64,000 nt of DNA from the NCBI RefSeq assembly GCF_001613125.1, contig NZ_BDBT01000006.1:226328-290327 (forward strand), in the 5' to 3' direction. Of the stretch, positions 1 to 10,800 are shown piece after piece. Made by a program: the position numbers and the translations under genes. The notes below the pieces were generated by a model. It saw only the letters and a program-made list of their open reading frames with translations, was not told the origin of the DNA and searched no databases. This stretch comes from Nocardia shimofusensis NBRC 100134 (GTDB lineage: Bacteria; Actinomycetota; Actinomycetes; Mycobacteriales; Mycobacteriaceae). Position 1 is the stretch's first letter. Each line of letters begins with the position of its first letter.

Positions 1-372
1 TCCTCGCTGGTCGGTCAGGTCGTCGCGATCGGTGAGGCCAAGCCCTACATCACCGCGCTGGTCGTCCTCGACCCCGACATTCTCGCCCTGCGGGCCAAGG
101 ATCTGGGCGCCACCGACGCCGACTTCGCGGCCCTCACCGCGCGCCGGGAGATCATCGACGAGGTGCACGCCGCGGTCAAGGCGGGCAACACCAAGCTCTC
201 CCGCGTCGAGCAGATCAAGCGCTTCACCATCGTGGACTCGGTGTGGGAGCCCGGCGGTGACGAACTGACCCCGAAGATGTCGCTCAAGCGCAAGCCGATC
301 GCCGAGAAGTACGCCGCCACCATCGAAGAGCTCTACGCCGAGACCCCGGCCGAGCACATCGTCAACGTCTGA
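1..372 (+). CDS. Long-chain acyl-CoA synthetase (FadD15-like), C-terminal part only
   Basis: This is the last 123 codons of an AMP-forming acyl-CoA synthetase; the gene begins before the window. The visible part is the mobile C-terminal subdomain. It has the ITALVVLDPD strand, the KLSRVEQIKRF segment and, near the end, TPKMSLKRKPIAEKY, which holds the conserved catalytic-lysine region of long-chain acyl-CoA ligases. The ending resembles mycobacterial FadD15 and its relatives. The family activates free fatty acids to acyl-CoA in the cytoplasm. The gene is followed by a perfect hairpin shared with the convergent gene. Because only the end is visible, chain-length preference cannot be judged. 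Confidence 0.88.
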   Translation, partial: SSLVGQVVAIGEAKPYITALVVLDPDILALRAKDLGATDADFAALTARREIIDEVHAAVKAGNTKLSRVEQIKRFTIVDSVWEPGGDELTPKMSLKRKPIAEKYAATIEELYAETPAEHIVNV

Positions 373-382
373 CGCCGCACAT

Positions 383-419
383 GAGAAGGCCCAGGGCGCG
401 AAACGCCCTGGGCCTTCTC
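383..419. terminator. Bidirectional intrinsic terminator
   Basis: A perfect 16-bp inverted repeat (arms 383-398 and 404-419) encloses a 5-base loop, CGAAA. It lies between the stop codons of two convergent genes (372 on plus, 433 on minus), so it can stop transcription from both sides. There is no long U-tract, as is usual in high-GC actinobacteria. Confidence 0.88.
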
Positions 420-432
420 GCTCGTTCGAACG

Positions 433-954
433 CTACTTCTGCTCGTAGGTGCCCACCAGGGTGGCGCGTGCCAGGGTGTGGGAGAACAGGTTGAACCCCA
501 GTACCGCCGGAGTGGTGTTCTCGTCGATGCCCAGGTGATCCACATCCACCGCGTGCACCACGATGAAGTACCGGTGCGGGCCGTGCCCGGCCGGCGGGGC
601 CGCGCCCACGTAGCCCGCGCCACCGGCGTCATGGCGCAGGGTGATCGCGCCCTCGGGCAGTCCACCGTCGGCGGCGCCGGAGGCCAGCGAGGTCACCGAG
701 GCCGGGATGTCGGCCACGGCCCAGTGCCAGAAACCCGACGCCGTCGGAGCGTCCGGGTCGTAGACGGTGACCGCGAAGCTCTTGGTCTGCGGCGGGAACC
801 CCGACCAGGACAGCTGCGGGGAGATGTCCTTGCCGCCTGCGCCCATCACGCCACTGACCTGATCGTTGCCCAGCGGCCGACCGTCGGTGACATCCTCGGA
901 GGTCAGCGTGAACGAGGGGACCTTCGGAAGCGCGTCGTAAGGGTTGTGAGCCAT
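433..954 (-). CDS. YbhB/YbcL (PEBP, Raf-kinase-inhibitor-like) family protein
   Basis: A 173-residue protein of the phosphatidylethanolamine-binding-like family. Visible signatures are the N-terminal [12 protein letters not shown], the ligand-pocket segment [20 protein letters not shown] (the DPDAP and WHW hallmarks) and [13 protein letters not shown] with the conserved GxHRY. The length suits the bacterial family. The M. tuberculosis relative Rv2140c (TB18.6) lies beside Rv2141c, matching the M20 gene found here 35 bp upstream, so this is a conserved pair. The internal ATG at 954 was chosen because the family's homology starts there; reading further upstream would run into the M20 gene in another frame. 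The physiological ligand is not known from sequence. Confidence 0.9.
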   Translation of the reverse strand: MAHNPYDALPKVPSFTLTSEDVTDGRPLGNDQVSGVMGAGGKDISPQLSWSGFPPQTKSFAVTVYDPDAPTASGFWHWAVADIPASVTSLASGAADGGLPEGAITLRHDAGGAGYVGAAPPAGHGPHRYFIVVHAVDVDHLGIDENTTPAVLGFNLFSHTLARATLVGTYEQK

Positions 955-989
955 GGTTCCTTCCTGAGCGGAAATTGCGTACGTCCAGA

Positions 990-2348
990 TCAACTGTTCA
1001 ACAGGAAATGTTCCAGCACCTTGGTACCGAATTCGAGCGATTCCACCGGAACCCGCTCGTCGACACCGTGGAACAGCGCACTGAAATCCAGTTCCGGCGG
1101 AAGCCGCAGCGGCGCGAAGCCGAAGCAGCGAATCCCCAAGCGGGCGAACGCCTTCGCGTCCGTGCCGCCGGAAAGCATGTAGGGCACCGTGCGCCCGTCG
1201 GGATCGTGCGCCAGGATCGCGTCGTTCATCGCGTCCACCAGATGCCCGTCGAAGGTCGTCTCGTAGGAGTCGAGCTTGGTGATCCACTCCCGCTCCACGT
1301 CCGGGCCGATCAATTCGTCGACCTCGCGCTCGAAGGCGGCCTGCCGCCCCGGCAACACCCGGCAGTCGACCACCGCTTCGGCGGTCTGCGGGATCACGTT
1401 CGCCTTGTATCCGGCCTGCAGCATCGTCGGATTGGCGGTATCGCGCAGCGTCGCGCCGATGATGCGTGAGATCGTGCCCAGCTTGGCCAGCTGACCTTCG
1501 ATATCGGGGCCGTGCGGATCGAACGGCAGCCCGGTCTCCTCGGCGACCGCTGCCAGGAACTCGGCCACCGAATCCGACAGCACCAGCGGGAAGGTGTGCG
1601 TGCCCAGCCGCGCCACCGCCTGGGCCAGCATCGTCACCGCGTTGTCCTCGTGCAGGAACGAGCCGTGTCCGGCGCGCGCCCTGGCGCGAAGACGCATCCA
1701 CCCCAGGCTCTTCTCCGCGGTCTCCACCAGGTAGAACCGGCGGTCGGTGCCGTCGCGGCGCGGCAGCGTCAGCGAGAAGCCACCCACCTCGCCGACCGCC
1801 TCGGTGATCCCGGCGAACACATCGGGCCGGTTGTCGACCAGCCACTGCGAGCCCCACCGGCCGCCGTTCTCCTCGTCGGCCAGGAACGCGAACACCAGAT
1901 CACGCGGCGGGACCGTGCCCTCGGCCTTGAACTGGCGCGCCACGGCCAGCATCATGCCGACCATGTCCTTCATGTCGACCGCGCCGCGACCCCACACGTA
2001 TCCGTCGTGTACCGCGCCGGAGAACGGATGCACACTCCAGTCCGAGGCCTGCGCTGGAACCACATCCAGATGACCGTGGATCATCAGCGCCCCCCGGCTG
2101 GGATCGGCGCCGTGCAGACGGGCGAAGAGATTTCCGCGGCCCGGAGCGCCCGACTCCACGTACTCGGTGGTGTAGCCGACCTCACGCAGCCGATCACCCA
2201 CCCACTCGGCACACTCCTGCTCCCCCTTGGTGGTGGCCAGGTCGCCGGTATTGGATGTATCGAACCTGATCAGCTTGCTGACCAGGTCCACCACTTCGGC
2301 GACCGCGCGTGAGTTCTTCGAATCGGATTCTCGACCAGTTGCGGACAC
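990..2348 (-). CDS. M20-family metallopeptidase/deacylase (DapE/ArgE type)
   Basis: A 452-residue cytosolic zinc hydrolase of the M20/M25/M40 superfamily. Metal-ligand motifs are in order: [28 protein letters not shown] with the catalytic and ligand Glu pair, and near the C-terminus [18 protein letters not shown] marks the dimerisation-domain histidine. The family cleaves N-acyl amino acids or dipeptides; the closest named relative by arrangement is the protein annotated DapE2 (Rv2141c) in M. tuberculosis. True DapE activity cannot be assumed. The start is GTG at 2348 with AAAGGAG just upstream; the spacing is shorter than ideal, so the start is slightly uncertain. It is likely co-transcribed with the PEBP gene and possibly with the P450 63 bp upstream. 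Confidence 0.88.
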   Translation of the reverse strand: MSATGRESDSKNSRAVAEVVDLVSKLIRFDTSNTGDLATTKGEQECAEWVGDRLREVGYTTEYVESGAPGRGNLFARLHGADPSRGALMIHGHLDVVPAQASDWSVHPFSGAVHDGYVWGRGAVDMKDMVGMMLAVARQFKAEGTVPPRDLVFAFLADEENGGRWGSQWLVDNRPDVFAGITEAVGEVGGFSLTLPRRDGTDRRFYLVETAEKSLGWMRLRARARAGHGSFLHEDNAVTMLAQAVARLGTHTFPLVLSDSVAEFLAAVAEETGLPFDPHGPDIEGQLAKLGTISRIIGATLRDTANPTMLQAGYKANVIPQTAEAVVDCRVLPGRQAAFEREVDELIGPDVEREWITKLDSYETTFDGHLVDAMNDAILAHDPDGRTVPYMLSGGTDAKAFARLGIRCFGFAPLRLPPELDFSALFHGVDERVPVESLEFGTKVLEHFLLNS

Positions 2349-2411
2349 GCTCCTTTCCTACCATCTTCTCCGGAAGCGGCGCGCCGATGGTGATCGTGGT
2401 GAGTCGATGCC

Positions 2412-3935
2412 CTATCGGTCCCGCGCCCGCGGCCGCATCGGCACCGCCGTGTCCGGTCCGCCGGTGAACGACAACGCACGCCGCACCGGGCCCTCGTAGG
2501 CGGGTTCGAGATCCATCCGCTGGGCCAGCACCGCCAACGCCAGCGTCATCTCCATCATCGCGAAATTCTGTGCCACGCAGATCCGTTTGCCCGCGCTGAA
2601 CGCCAGCATCCCGTGCCTGCGCTCGGCCGCCGTCGCCGGATCCAGATGCCGCTGCGGATCGAAGCGCTCCGGCTCGGGCCACACCGACGGATTGTGGTGC
2701 ACTCCGTGCAGGCTGATCACGATCGTCGTGCCCGCCGCGATCCGGTAGCCACCGAGCACGTCGGGTTTCTTCGCCACCCGGGTCAACCCGATGATCGGCG
2801 GATACAGCCGCATCGACTCGGTCAGCACCGCCTTCGTCCACTCGAGCTCGTCGACATCGTCGGCGGTCGGGGTGCGCCCGCCCAACACCCGGCGCAGTTC
2901 CTCGTGCATGCGCTCACGCGCCTGCGGATGCGCGGCCAGCAGCGTCCACGTCCAGGTCAGCGCGGTCGCCGAGGTCTCCATGCCCGCGCCGATGAAGGTC
3001 ATCAGCTCGTCGTGGATCTCGGTGTCGCTGTAGGCGTGCCCGGTCTCGGGATCGCGCGCGGCGGTCAGCAGGCCGAGCAGATTGTCGGTGCGCGTGATGC
3101 GGCCCTGACGGTGATCGTCGATCACCGCATCCACGGCGCGCTCGATCCGGCGCAGCTCGAGCATCATCGTCGGCGAGGACAGCCACGTGACCCACCGCAT
3201 CGCGCGAATCGGAATCCGGGAACCCGCTCGCCGCGCGGGCGGGGTGGTCACCCGGACGACCAGCGTCGACACAGCGCGCAACGGGCGGCTGATGTTGGTC
3301 ATGAAGCCGATGCCGAAGAATCTCAGCAGATTCGTCAACCGGATCTGGGAGATCGGCCCCGACAGGTCGGTGCCGAACATGGTGCGCGCGACGATGTCGA
3401 GGGTCAGCCGGTTCATCTCCGCGCCGATGTCGACCGGGCCGTGGGCGCCGAGCACCAGGATGCGCTCGGCGGCGTCGGCGGCGGCCTCGGTGATCGGGAC
3501 GGCGAAACGGTCGATGTTCGCGCGCGAGAATATCGGCTGCACCAGGCGGCGATTGCGGTGGTAGCGGCGATCGTCGGGGTCGGTGACCAGACCCTGACCG
3601 AACGTCACCGCCATCATGTCGTATTCGGCGCTCTTGGCGTAGGCGTCCTGATTGGTCACCAGGATGCGCCGGGCCAGCGCGGGACTGCGCACCACCACGA
3701 ATTTCAGCAACGGCAGCCGGGTCACCAGCACGTCGTCGGCGCCGGGCAGTTCGGCGGCCAGATAGTGGATCAGGCTGCGATCACGCCAGCGCGGCACGAA
3801 TTGCGCGACATAACACCAGGATTCGCGCCAGCCGACGCGGGTGCGATGCCAGCGCATGGGAGCGGGTTGCCAGCGCGGCGGATACAGAGTGGTGTCGCCG
3901 TCGGGCGGGGCGATGTCGGACGGCGGAGACGCCAT
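2412..3935 (-). CDS. Cytochrome P450
   Basis: A 507-residue P450, a heme monooxygenase that needs external electron-transfer partners; no ferredoxin or reductase gene is adjacent. Seen in order: I-helix FIGAGMETSATAL (oxygen activation), ExxR helix ESMRLYPP, and the heme loop FSAGKRICVAQNFA with the thiolate ligand near Cys453. The loop has Ala where the consensus CxG has Gly. No membrane anchor or signal peptide is obvious. The gene diverges from the GNAT-PKS-oxoamine synthase operon across about 250 bp, so a tailoring oxidation of that product is a reasonable inference. Membership in the downstream M20/PEBP operon is the alternative. Confidence 0.92.
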   Translation of the reverse strand: MASPPSDIAPPDGDTTLYPPRWQPAPMRWHRTRVGWRESWCYVAQFVPRWRDRSLIHYLAAELPGADDVLVTRLPLLKFVVVRSPALARRILVTNQDAYAKSAEYDMMAVTFGQGLVTDPDDRRYHRNRRLVQPIFSRANIDRFAVPITEAAADAAERILVLGAHGPVDIGAEMNRLTLDIVARTMFGTDLSGPISQIRLTNLLRFFGIGFMTNISRPLRAVSTLVVRVTTPPARRAGSRIPIRAMRWVTWLSSPTMMLELRRIERAVDAVIDDHRQGRITRTDNLLGLLTAARDPETGHAYSDTEIHDELMTFIGAGMETSATALTWTWTLLAAHPQARERMHEELRRVLGGRTPTADDVDELEWTKAVLTESMRLYPPIIGLTRVAKKPDVLGGYRIAAGTTIVISLHGVHHNPSVWPEPERFDPQRHLDPATAAERRHGMLAFSAGKRICVAQNFAMMEMTLALAVLAQRMDLEPAYEGPVRRALSFTGGPDTAVPMRPRARDR

Positions 3936-4183
3936 GACGGGCCATCCTTACGTCGAGTGTTGTCGTCGAGAGGGCAGGACACGTCGCCGTGAACGGGGTG
4001 CGCGCCGCCTGCGGGTGGCACGCGGCGCACACGCGAAACATCCACATGCCGTTGATGTTTCGCTGTGTTACTCGTCAGTAGCGATCTGGTGCGCGTCGGA
4101 GCCTATTGGTGTACGTTGCTGTCTGTCAATGGTGTGCAGGCCGCCTGCTCCGGGCGTGGCCGATGCGAAAGCAGGGGTGTGCG

Positions 4184-4822
4184 GTGACCGCTACCGATAC
4201 CGAGATCGTCGTCAGATCGGCGGTGAAAGCCGATGTGCCCGAAATGGTGTCGATCCTCGACCGCGCCTTCGGCAGCGACGACCCGTTCGGCGAATACATG
4301 TTCCCCGACCCCGCGCGCAGGCCCCGCCACCAGCATCGGCTGCACCGCGCGATGCTGCGCCACCAATACCTGCCCAACGACGGCGCGCTCGTGGCCACCG
4401 TCGACGGCCGTGTCGCCGGCGTGGGCTTGTGGCAGAAACCGGACCACCGCTTCGGCCCGCTGCGCTACCTGGCCGCGATCCCCGAATTCGCCTGGGCCAT
4501 GGGCTCGGCCGGTCCCCGTGTCCTGCGCATGGACGCCACCATGTCCGCCATCGCGACCGGACTGCCGCACTTCTTCGGCGTCAGCCTCGCGGTGGCCCCC
4601 GAGCAGCAACGCGGCGGGGTCGGACGCGCGTTGCTCGCGCACGTCATGGGCGAACTCGAACGTGCCGAGGCGCCCATGTTCGGACTCTGCAAGGACGGCA
4701 ACGTCGCCTACTACGAGGCCGGTGGCGCGCTGCGGATCGGACGCGTCCGGCTCGGCCGTCGCGGCCCCGACGTCAACGTCATGATGTGGCTGCCGCGCAG
4801 TCTGCGCGCGAGCGGCGAATGA
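4184..4822 (+). CDS. GNAT-family N-acetyltransferase
   Basis: A 212-residue GCN5-related acetyltransferase. The fold is shown by the N-terminal IVVRSAVKADVPEMVSILDRAF (first strand and helix, here in part) and the acetyl-CoA pyrophosphate loop VAPEQQRGGVGRALLAHV (Q/RxxGxG/A). GTG 4184 was chosen because AGGGG at 4173-4177 precedes it by 6 bases; an ATG at 4163 is in frame but has no comparable site. The stop overlaps the ATG at 4819 just upstream of the PKS, so the two are co-transcribed. Given its place before a PKS and an alpha-oxoamine synthase, N-acetylation of an amino-lipid product is a plausible role, but the substrate cannot be read from sequence. Confidence 0.85.
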   Translation: MTATDTEIVVRSAVKADVPEMVSILDRAFGSDDPFGEYMFPDPARRPRHQHRLHRAMLRHQYLPNDGALVATVDGRVAGVGLWQKPDHRFGPLRYLAAIPEFAWAMGSAGPRVLRMDATMSAIATGLPHFFGVSLAVAPEQQRGGVGRALLAHVMGELERAEAPMFGLCKDGNVAYYEAGGALRIGRVRLGRRGPDVNVMMWLPRSLRASGE

Positions 4823-4824
4823 GC

Positions 4825-4831
4825 GAAGGAG
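4825..4831 (+). promoter_or_regulatory. Ribosome binding site deciding the PKS start
   Basis: GAAGGAG ends 8 bases before GTG 4840. The ATG at 4819, which overlaps the GNAT stop as ATGA, lacks such a site. The PKS therefore probably starts at GTG 4840, directly before the conserved beta-ketosynthase N-terminus DIAIIGIG. Confidence 0.7.
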
Positions 4832-4839
4832 CACGATCC

Positions 4840-7800
4840 GTGTCCGACATCGCGATCATCGGCATCGGCTGCCGCTACGGCGCAGGCATCGATTCACCGG
4901 AAACCTTCTGGGACTTCGTCATCGGCGGCGGCGACGCGGTCACCGACATCCCCGCCGACCGCTGGGACCACCGCCGCTTCTACGACCCGGACCGCCGCGC
5001 CCCCGGCCGCATGTACACCCGGCGCGCGGCCTTCCTCACCACCGACCCGTGGGCCTTCGACCCCGACTTCTTCGGCATCTCCCCGCGCGAGGCCACCGCC
5101 ATGGACCCGCAGCAGCGCCTCGCCCTCGAAGTCGCCTGGGAAGCGCTCGACGACGCGGGCGTGGCCGGGCGCGCCACGGACGCACCGGTCGGCGTCTACC
5201 TCGGCGCGTTCACCCTCGACCAGCTCGCCGTCGGATTCACCGGCGCCGCACTGCCCCACATCGATATGCACTCCTCGGCGGGCGCGTCCTACACCATGCT
5301 GTCCAACCGCATCTCCTACGCCCTCGATCTCGCCGGTCCCAGCCTGACTGTCGACACCGCCTGCTCGTCGTCGCTGGTGGCACTGCACGCCGCCTGCCGG
5401 GCGCTCGCCGACGGCGACTGCGAGATGGCCCTGGCGGGCGGGGTCAACCTCATGCTGCAACCGGGCACCTTCGTGTCCATGTGCAAGGGCGGTTTCCTCG
5501 CCGAGGACGGCCGCAGCAAGTCCTTCGGCGCGAGCGCCGACGGCTACGGCCGCGGCGAGGGCGCGGGCATGGTCGTGCTCAAACCGCTGGCCGCCGCCGA
5601 ACGCGACGGCGATCGCGTCTACGCGGTGCTCGAGGCGACCGGTGTCAACCAGGACGGCCGCACCACCGCCATCACCGTCCCCAACCCCGACGCCCAGCAA
5701 CGCCTCGCCGACACCGTCCGCGCACGCGCGGGCAGGGCGCCGCACGAGATCGACTACGTCGAAGCCCACGGCACCGGCACCCCCGTCGGCGACCCCCTGG
5801 AACTGCGCGCCATCGGCCGCGCCTACGGCGCCGTCCCCGGCCGCACCCGCCCCCTCGGCGTCGGCTCGGTCAAAGCCACCCTCGGACACACCGAAGCCGC
5901 CGCCGGCATCGCGAGCGTCATCAAATCCGCCCTCGCCCTCACCCACCGCACCCTGCCCCCGCAAGGCTGGCTCGACGACGAACTCAACCCCGACCTCGAC
6001 CTGGACGCCCTGAACCTGACGATCCAGACCCGCGCCGAACCGCCGACCGGGGACACACCGATGGTGGTGGCCGTCAACGGATTCGGCTACGGCGGCACCA
6101 ACGCACACGCCATCCTGCGCGAGTATCGGCCCGGCCCTGTCACCGGGCGACACCTGTCCGGGCAGCCCACGGCCGCGCGGATCAGCGCCACTCACGCAGC
6201 AGCTCAGCAGACGCGGACCGAGCGTGCGGAGATCGGCCGCGCGGAGATCGGCCGCGCGGAGATCGAGCAGGCCGGCGTCGCACGGGCTGAGAGTGTGCGG
6301 GCCGAGCGTGCGGGGGCCGAGCGCGCGGGCGCCGAGACAGGGCAGCCCGAGGTCACGCCCGCTGCGCACGCGCGAAGCGCGCCTCCGTATGCCGCGAGTA
6401 CGCAAGCCGGGGTCGCACACGCCCGGAACAAACCCGCCGCGATCGCCCGGGTGGTCGGCGGTGGAGTGTTGCCCCTGTCGGCGCGCAGCGAACAAGCCGT
6501 CCGTGATCTCGCCGCCGCGTTCGCCGGCGAACTGGAAGCCGGAGCCGACCCGGACCGGCTCGCCACGGCCGCGTGGACCCGGCGCGCGCACCACCCGTTC
6601 CGGCTCGGGATGCCCTTCACCGACACCGCGACCCTGATCACCGACCTGCGCGCCTTCGCCGCGGGCGAGGGCCGCGCACCCACCCGCACCGTCGCGACAC
6701 CCGAGACCGGCATCGTCTTCGTCTACACCGGCATGGGCCCGCAATGGTGGGGGATGGCGCGCCGACTGCTCACCGAGAACGCGACATTCGCCGCGGCCGC
6801 CGAACGCGTCGACACCGTCTTCACCGCCCTCGCCGACTGGTCGATCCGCGCCGAACTCACCCGCCCCGAAGACCAGTCGCGCGTCACCGCCACCGAGATC
6901 GCCCAGCCCGCGAACTTCTTGGTCCAGGTGGCTCTCACCGAAACCCTGGCCGAACTCGGCATCCGGCCCGCCGCCGTCGTCGGCCACAGCGTCGGCGAGG
7001 TCTCGGCCGCCTACGTCACCGGCATGCTCTCCCTGACCGACGCGGTCACCGTCGCCTACCACCGCGCCCGGCTGCAAGCCCGCACCGCGGGCACGGGCGC
7101 CATGCTCGCCGTCGGCCTGCCCGCCGATCGGGCCCGCGAATTCACCGGCGAAGGCGTGGACATCGCCGCCGTCAACAGCCCGAACGCCACCACGCTGTCC
7201 GGCGCGGCCGACCGCCTCGACGAGATCGCCGAAACCCTCACCGCACAGGGCATATTCGCGCGCCGGCTACACGTCGAAGTCCCCTATCACAGCGCGCTCA
7301 TGAATCCCATCCTCGACGAGCTGCGCACCGAGCTGGCCGGGCTGCAACCCCGTACACCCGCCGTCCCGCTCTACTCCACCGTCACCGGGGCCGCCGTCAC
7401 CAGCGCGGACTGGGACGCGGACTACTGGTGCGCCAATGTCCGCGAACCGGTCCGCTTCGCCGATGCCGCCCGAACCCTGCTCGCCGACGGCGGGCGGGTC
7501 TTCCTCGAAGTCGGCCCCCACCCCGTCCTCGGCGCCAACCTCCGCGAAATCCTGCTGCAGACCGGCGAGAACGGCGCCACCGTGGCCACACTGGACCGCA
7601 AACAACCCGACGACTCGAGCCTGCGCCGCACCATCGCCGGCCTCTACGCCGCAGGCGCCCTCGACCTGCCCGCCCTGCTCGGCTCGGAACCCGCACCACA
7701 CCAGCCGCTTCCGCGCTACCCGTGGCAACGCCGCCACTTGCGCTCGGACCTGCCCGAATTCACCCAGCAGCGCCACGGGACCCCCGGCATCCCCACCATG

Positions 7801-10800
7801 CTCGGCGACCCCGCCCTCGACGAGGACCACCGCTGGACCCTCCAGTTGGCCGCCGCCACCCTGCCCTGGCTCGACGACCACATCGTCGACGGGTCCCGCA
7901 TGCTGCCCGGTGCCGCCTACCTCGACGCCGCTCTCAGCGCCGCCGCCGTCGAACGCTCCGCCGCCACCACCGCCCGCACCGCGCGATGCCGCGCCGCGGT
8001 CGAGGACGTGCGCTTCACCGCCCCCCTGATCATCGAGCCGGGCGACATTCCGATCTTCGATGTCCGGGTGGAGAAATCCACCGGCCGCCTCACCATCCGC
8101 TCGCGCCCCGCCCTCGGCGCGGTCTGGACCGAACACGCCACCGCCCGCCTGGTCGACGGCGACTACGAACCCGCCGAGATCATCGTTCCCGACACCACCA
8201 CCATGACCCCCGCCGACCCGGCCCGGCTCTACGCCGATCTGCGTGCCACCGGCGTCGAGCACGGCCCCGCCTTCCAGCTGGTCCGGCGAGCATGGGTGGC
8301 CGGTGACACCGTCGTAGCGCACATCGTCGCCGCCGACAGGAGCGCTGCCGCCGACAGGAGCGCTGCCGCAGACACGAGCAGCGGCCTCGGTACGAGCACC
8401 GCTCTCGGCCCGAGGAGCGGGCCCGGAACGAACGCCGCCGACCCGAACATCGAGCTCGGCACCGGCACCGGATACTCCGGTCACCAGGCTCACCCCTGCG
8501 TCCTGGACGCCGCCTGGCAGATCGTGTCCCTCGGCGACGCGGGTGGCCCCGAACTCGACGGCGCGGTGATCCCGGTCGGCGCCGACGCGGTCCGCCAGTT
8601 CGCCGACCTCCCATCGCAGGTCGTCGTGATCGCCCACCTGACCGCCCCGCTACGCGCCGACATCACCGTCCTGGACAGCGAACACCACCCGGTCCTGCAG
8701 ATCCTCGGCGCCCGCTTCCGCGCCGTCCCCTTCGGCGGCGGTGCACTCCGCACTCTCGAACCGCTCTACTACGAGGAACGCTGGACCCTGCTCGACCCGA
8801 TCGCCACCGTCGAGCAGACCGGCCCCGCGCACACCCTGATCGTGCTGCTCCCCGGCGCCACCGCCGACCGCGTCACCCGCGCCGCCCGGCCGAGCGGAAC
8901 CGTCGAAATCCTCGATGCCGCAAACCTCGTCGGCCCCGGCACGGGTCGCGGCCCCGCGCAGTCCACCGCATCGACGGCCGGCAGTTCGGCGACCACCCAT
9001 TCCGCGGCCGGTCCCGTGGTCGCCGCGGAAACCACCCGCACGTCGGAAACACTTCCGGCTCCGAATTCCGCGGTCGGAGATCACTCGTCGGCGTCGCTCG
9101 GCACCGTCGCCGACATGAGCCGCGCAACCCCCGGTGTCGTCACCCACGTGGACGAGCCGATCGCCGAGCACCTGCGCACCCGCCTGCATACCGCGCACTC
9201 CCGCGACGGCATCGAACGCCTCCACGTCTGTGTCGTCGCGGGCACCGGCGACCCGGTGCCCGCACTGTGGCTGCTCAGCCGCCTCGCCCTGACCGTCGAG
9301 CGCTTCGCCGACGACATCAACCCCGAACCGCTGCCGCTCACCGGCGACGGCTCGCTCCACGTCAGCCTCGTCACCGAGCGCGCCTTCGTCCATCCCGACG
9401 ACCCCACCGCTCCCGACCCCACCCACGCCGCCCTCGCCGGCGCCCGCCGCGTCCTGCTCAACGAACAACCTTCGCTGCGCTGGCGCCTGATCGACATCGA
9501 CCCCGGCACCACCGATGCCGAACTCGCCGCCGAACTGCGCGTGCCCGGCGCCTTCGGAGCCGACGGCACCGACGAGATCTTCCTGCGTAACGGCCTGCGC
9601 TGGACCAGCATCGTCGAACGCGCCCTCCCCGAACGGACCGCCGCCCTGGACGTCGCCGCCCCGCTGCTCGACCTCGAGGCCAACTTCGCCCTCGACGTCC
9701 CCCGCTCGCGCGTCCTTTCCCAGCTCGGCTGGCGGCGCGCCGAACGCCGTGACCCCGGCCCGGGTGAAGTCGAAGTCCGGATGGCTGCCATCGGCCTCGG
9801 CTTCAAGGACCCGCTCAAGATCCTGGGCGTCCTCGACGAGAACGATCTCGCCGGAACACATTTCGGCACCTCGCCGGGCATGGAGGGGGCGGGCACGATC
9901 GTGCGCGTCGGGCCCGGCGTCTCCGGACTGTGTGTCGGCGACCGCGTCGGCCTGGCCTCGCCGGGCATGATCGAGCGCTACCACGTCACCAGCGCCGAGC
10001 TGGTCGGCCCGGCCGCCGACACCATCCGCCCCGAACTGTGCAGTTCCACGGTGTCGATGGTGACCGCCGAATACGCCCTGCTCGAGCTGGCGCGGGTCCG
10101 CCCCGGCGAGACGGTGCTCGTGCACGGCGCGGCGGGCGGTGTCGGCGCCTGCGCCATCCAGGTCGCGAAACTGCACGGCGCGAGGGTGATCGGCACCGCG
10201 GGCAGCGACGAACGCCGCGCCTACGCCCTCGACCAGGGCGCCGACGACGTGCTCGACTCCCGTTCACTGAACTTCGTCGACGACGTCCTCGGCCTCACCG
10301 GTGGACGCGGCGCCGACATCGTGCTCAGCACCGCACCGGGCGAGATCGTGCGCCAGAACTTCAAAGCCGTCGCCGAATTCGGGCGCATCGTCGAGATCGG
10401 GAAAGCCGACATCTACTCCGGCGGCGTGCTGGACCTGCGCAATTTCGACAAGAACATCGCCTACTTCTCCTTCGACCTCGACCGCATGCTCGCCCTGCGC
10501 CGCGGCGAGGTCATCGCCCGCGTCCAAGCCGTCAACGATCGCCTCGCCGAAGGCACCTATCGCCCGTTGCCCTACCACAGTTTCGGCGCCGACCAGGTCG
10601 GGGCGGCCTTCGAAGAAGCGCTGCGCTCCACCCGCCTGGGCCGCATCACCCTGGACCTGTCCACCCAGGCGCCCCCGGTCCGCCCCGCCGCCACCGAGGT
10701 GGCGGTCCACGCCGACGGCCGCTACCTCGTCACCGGCGGCCTCGGCGCGTTCGGTCTGGCCACCGCCCGCCGCCTGGTCGCGCAGGGCGCTCGCGGCCTG

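Noticed and set aside
3841..4839. Upstream in-frame extension of the PKS
   Set aside because: The frame is open from 3841 but overlaps the GNAT and P450 genes in other frames, encodes Arg-rich nonsense, and the ribosome site and KS start point to 4840.
4894..7077. Long antisense open frame (727 codons) opposite the PKS
   Set aside because: It is the Gly/Asp-rich shadow of a high-GC gene with strong domain homology on the other strand; no family motif of its own. The same applies to 7267-8637, 8650-10176 and 10264-11907 on the minus strand.
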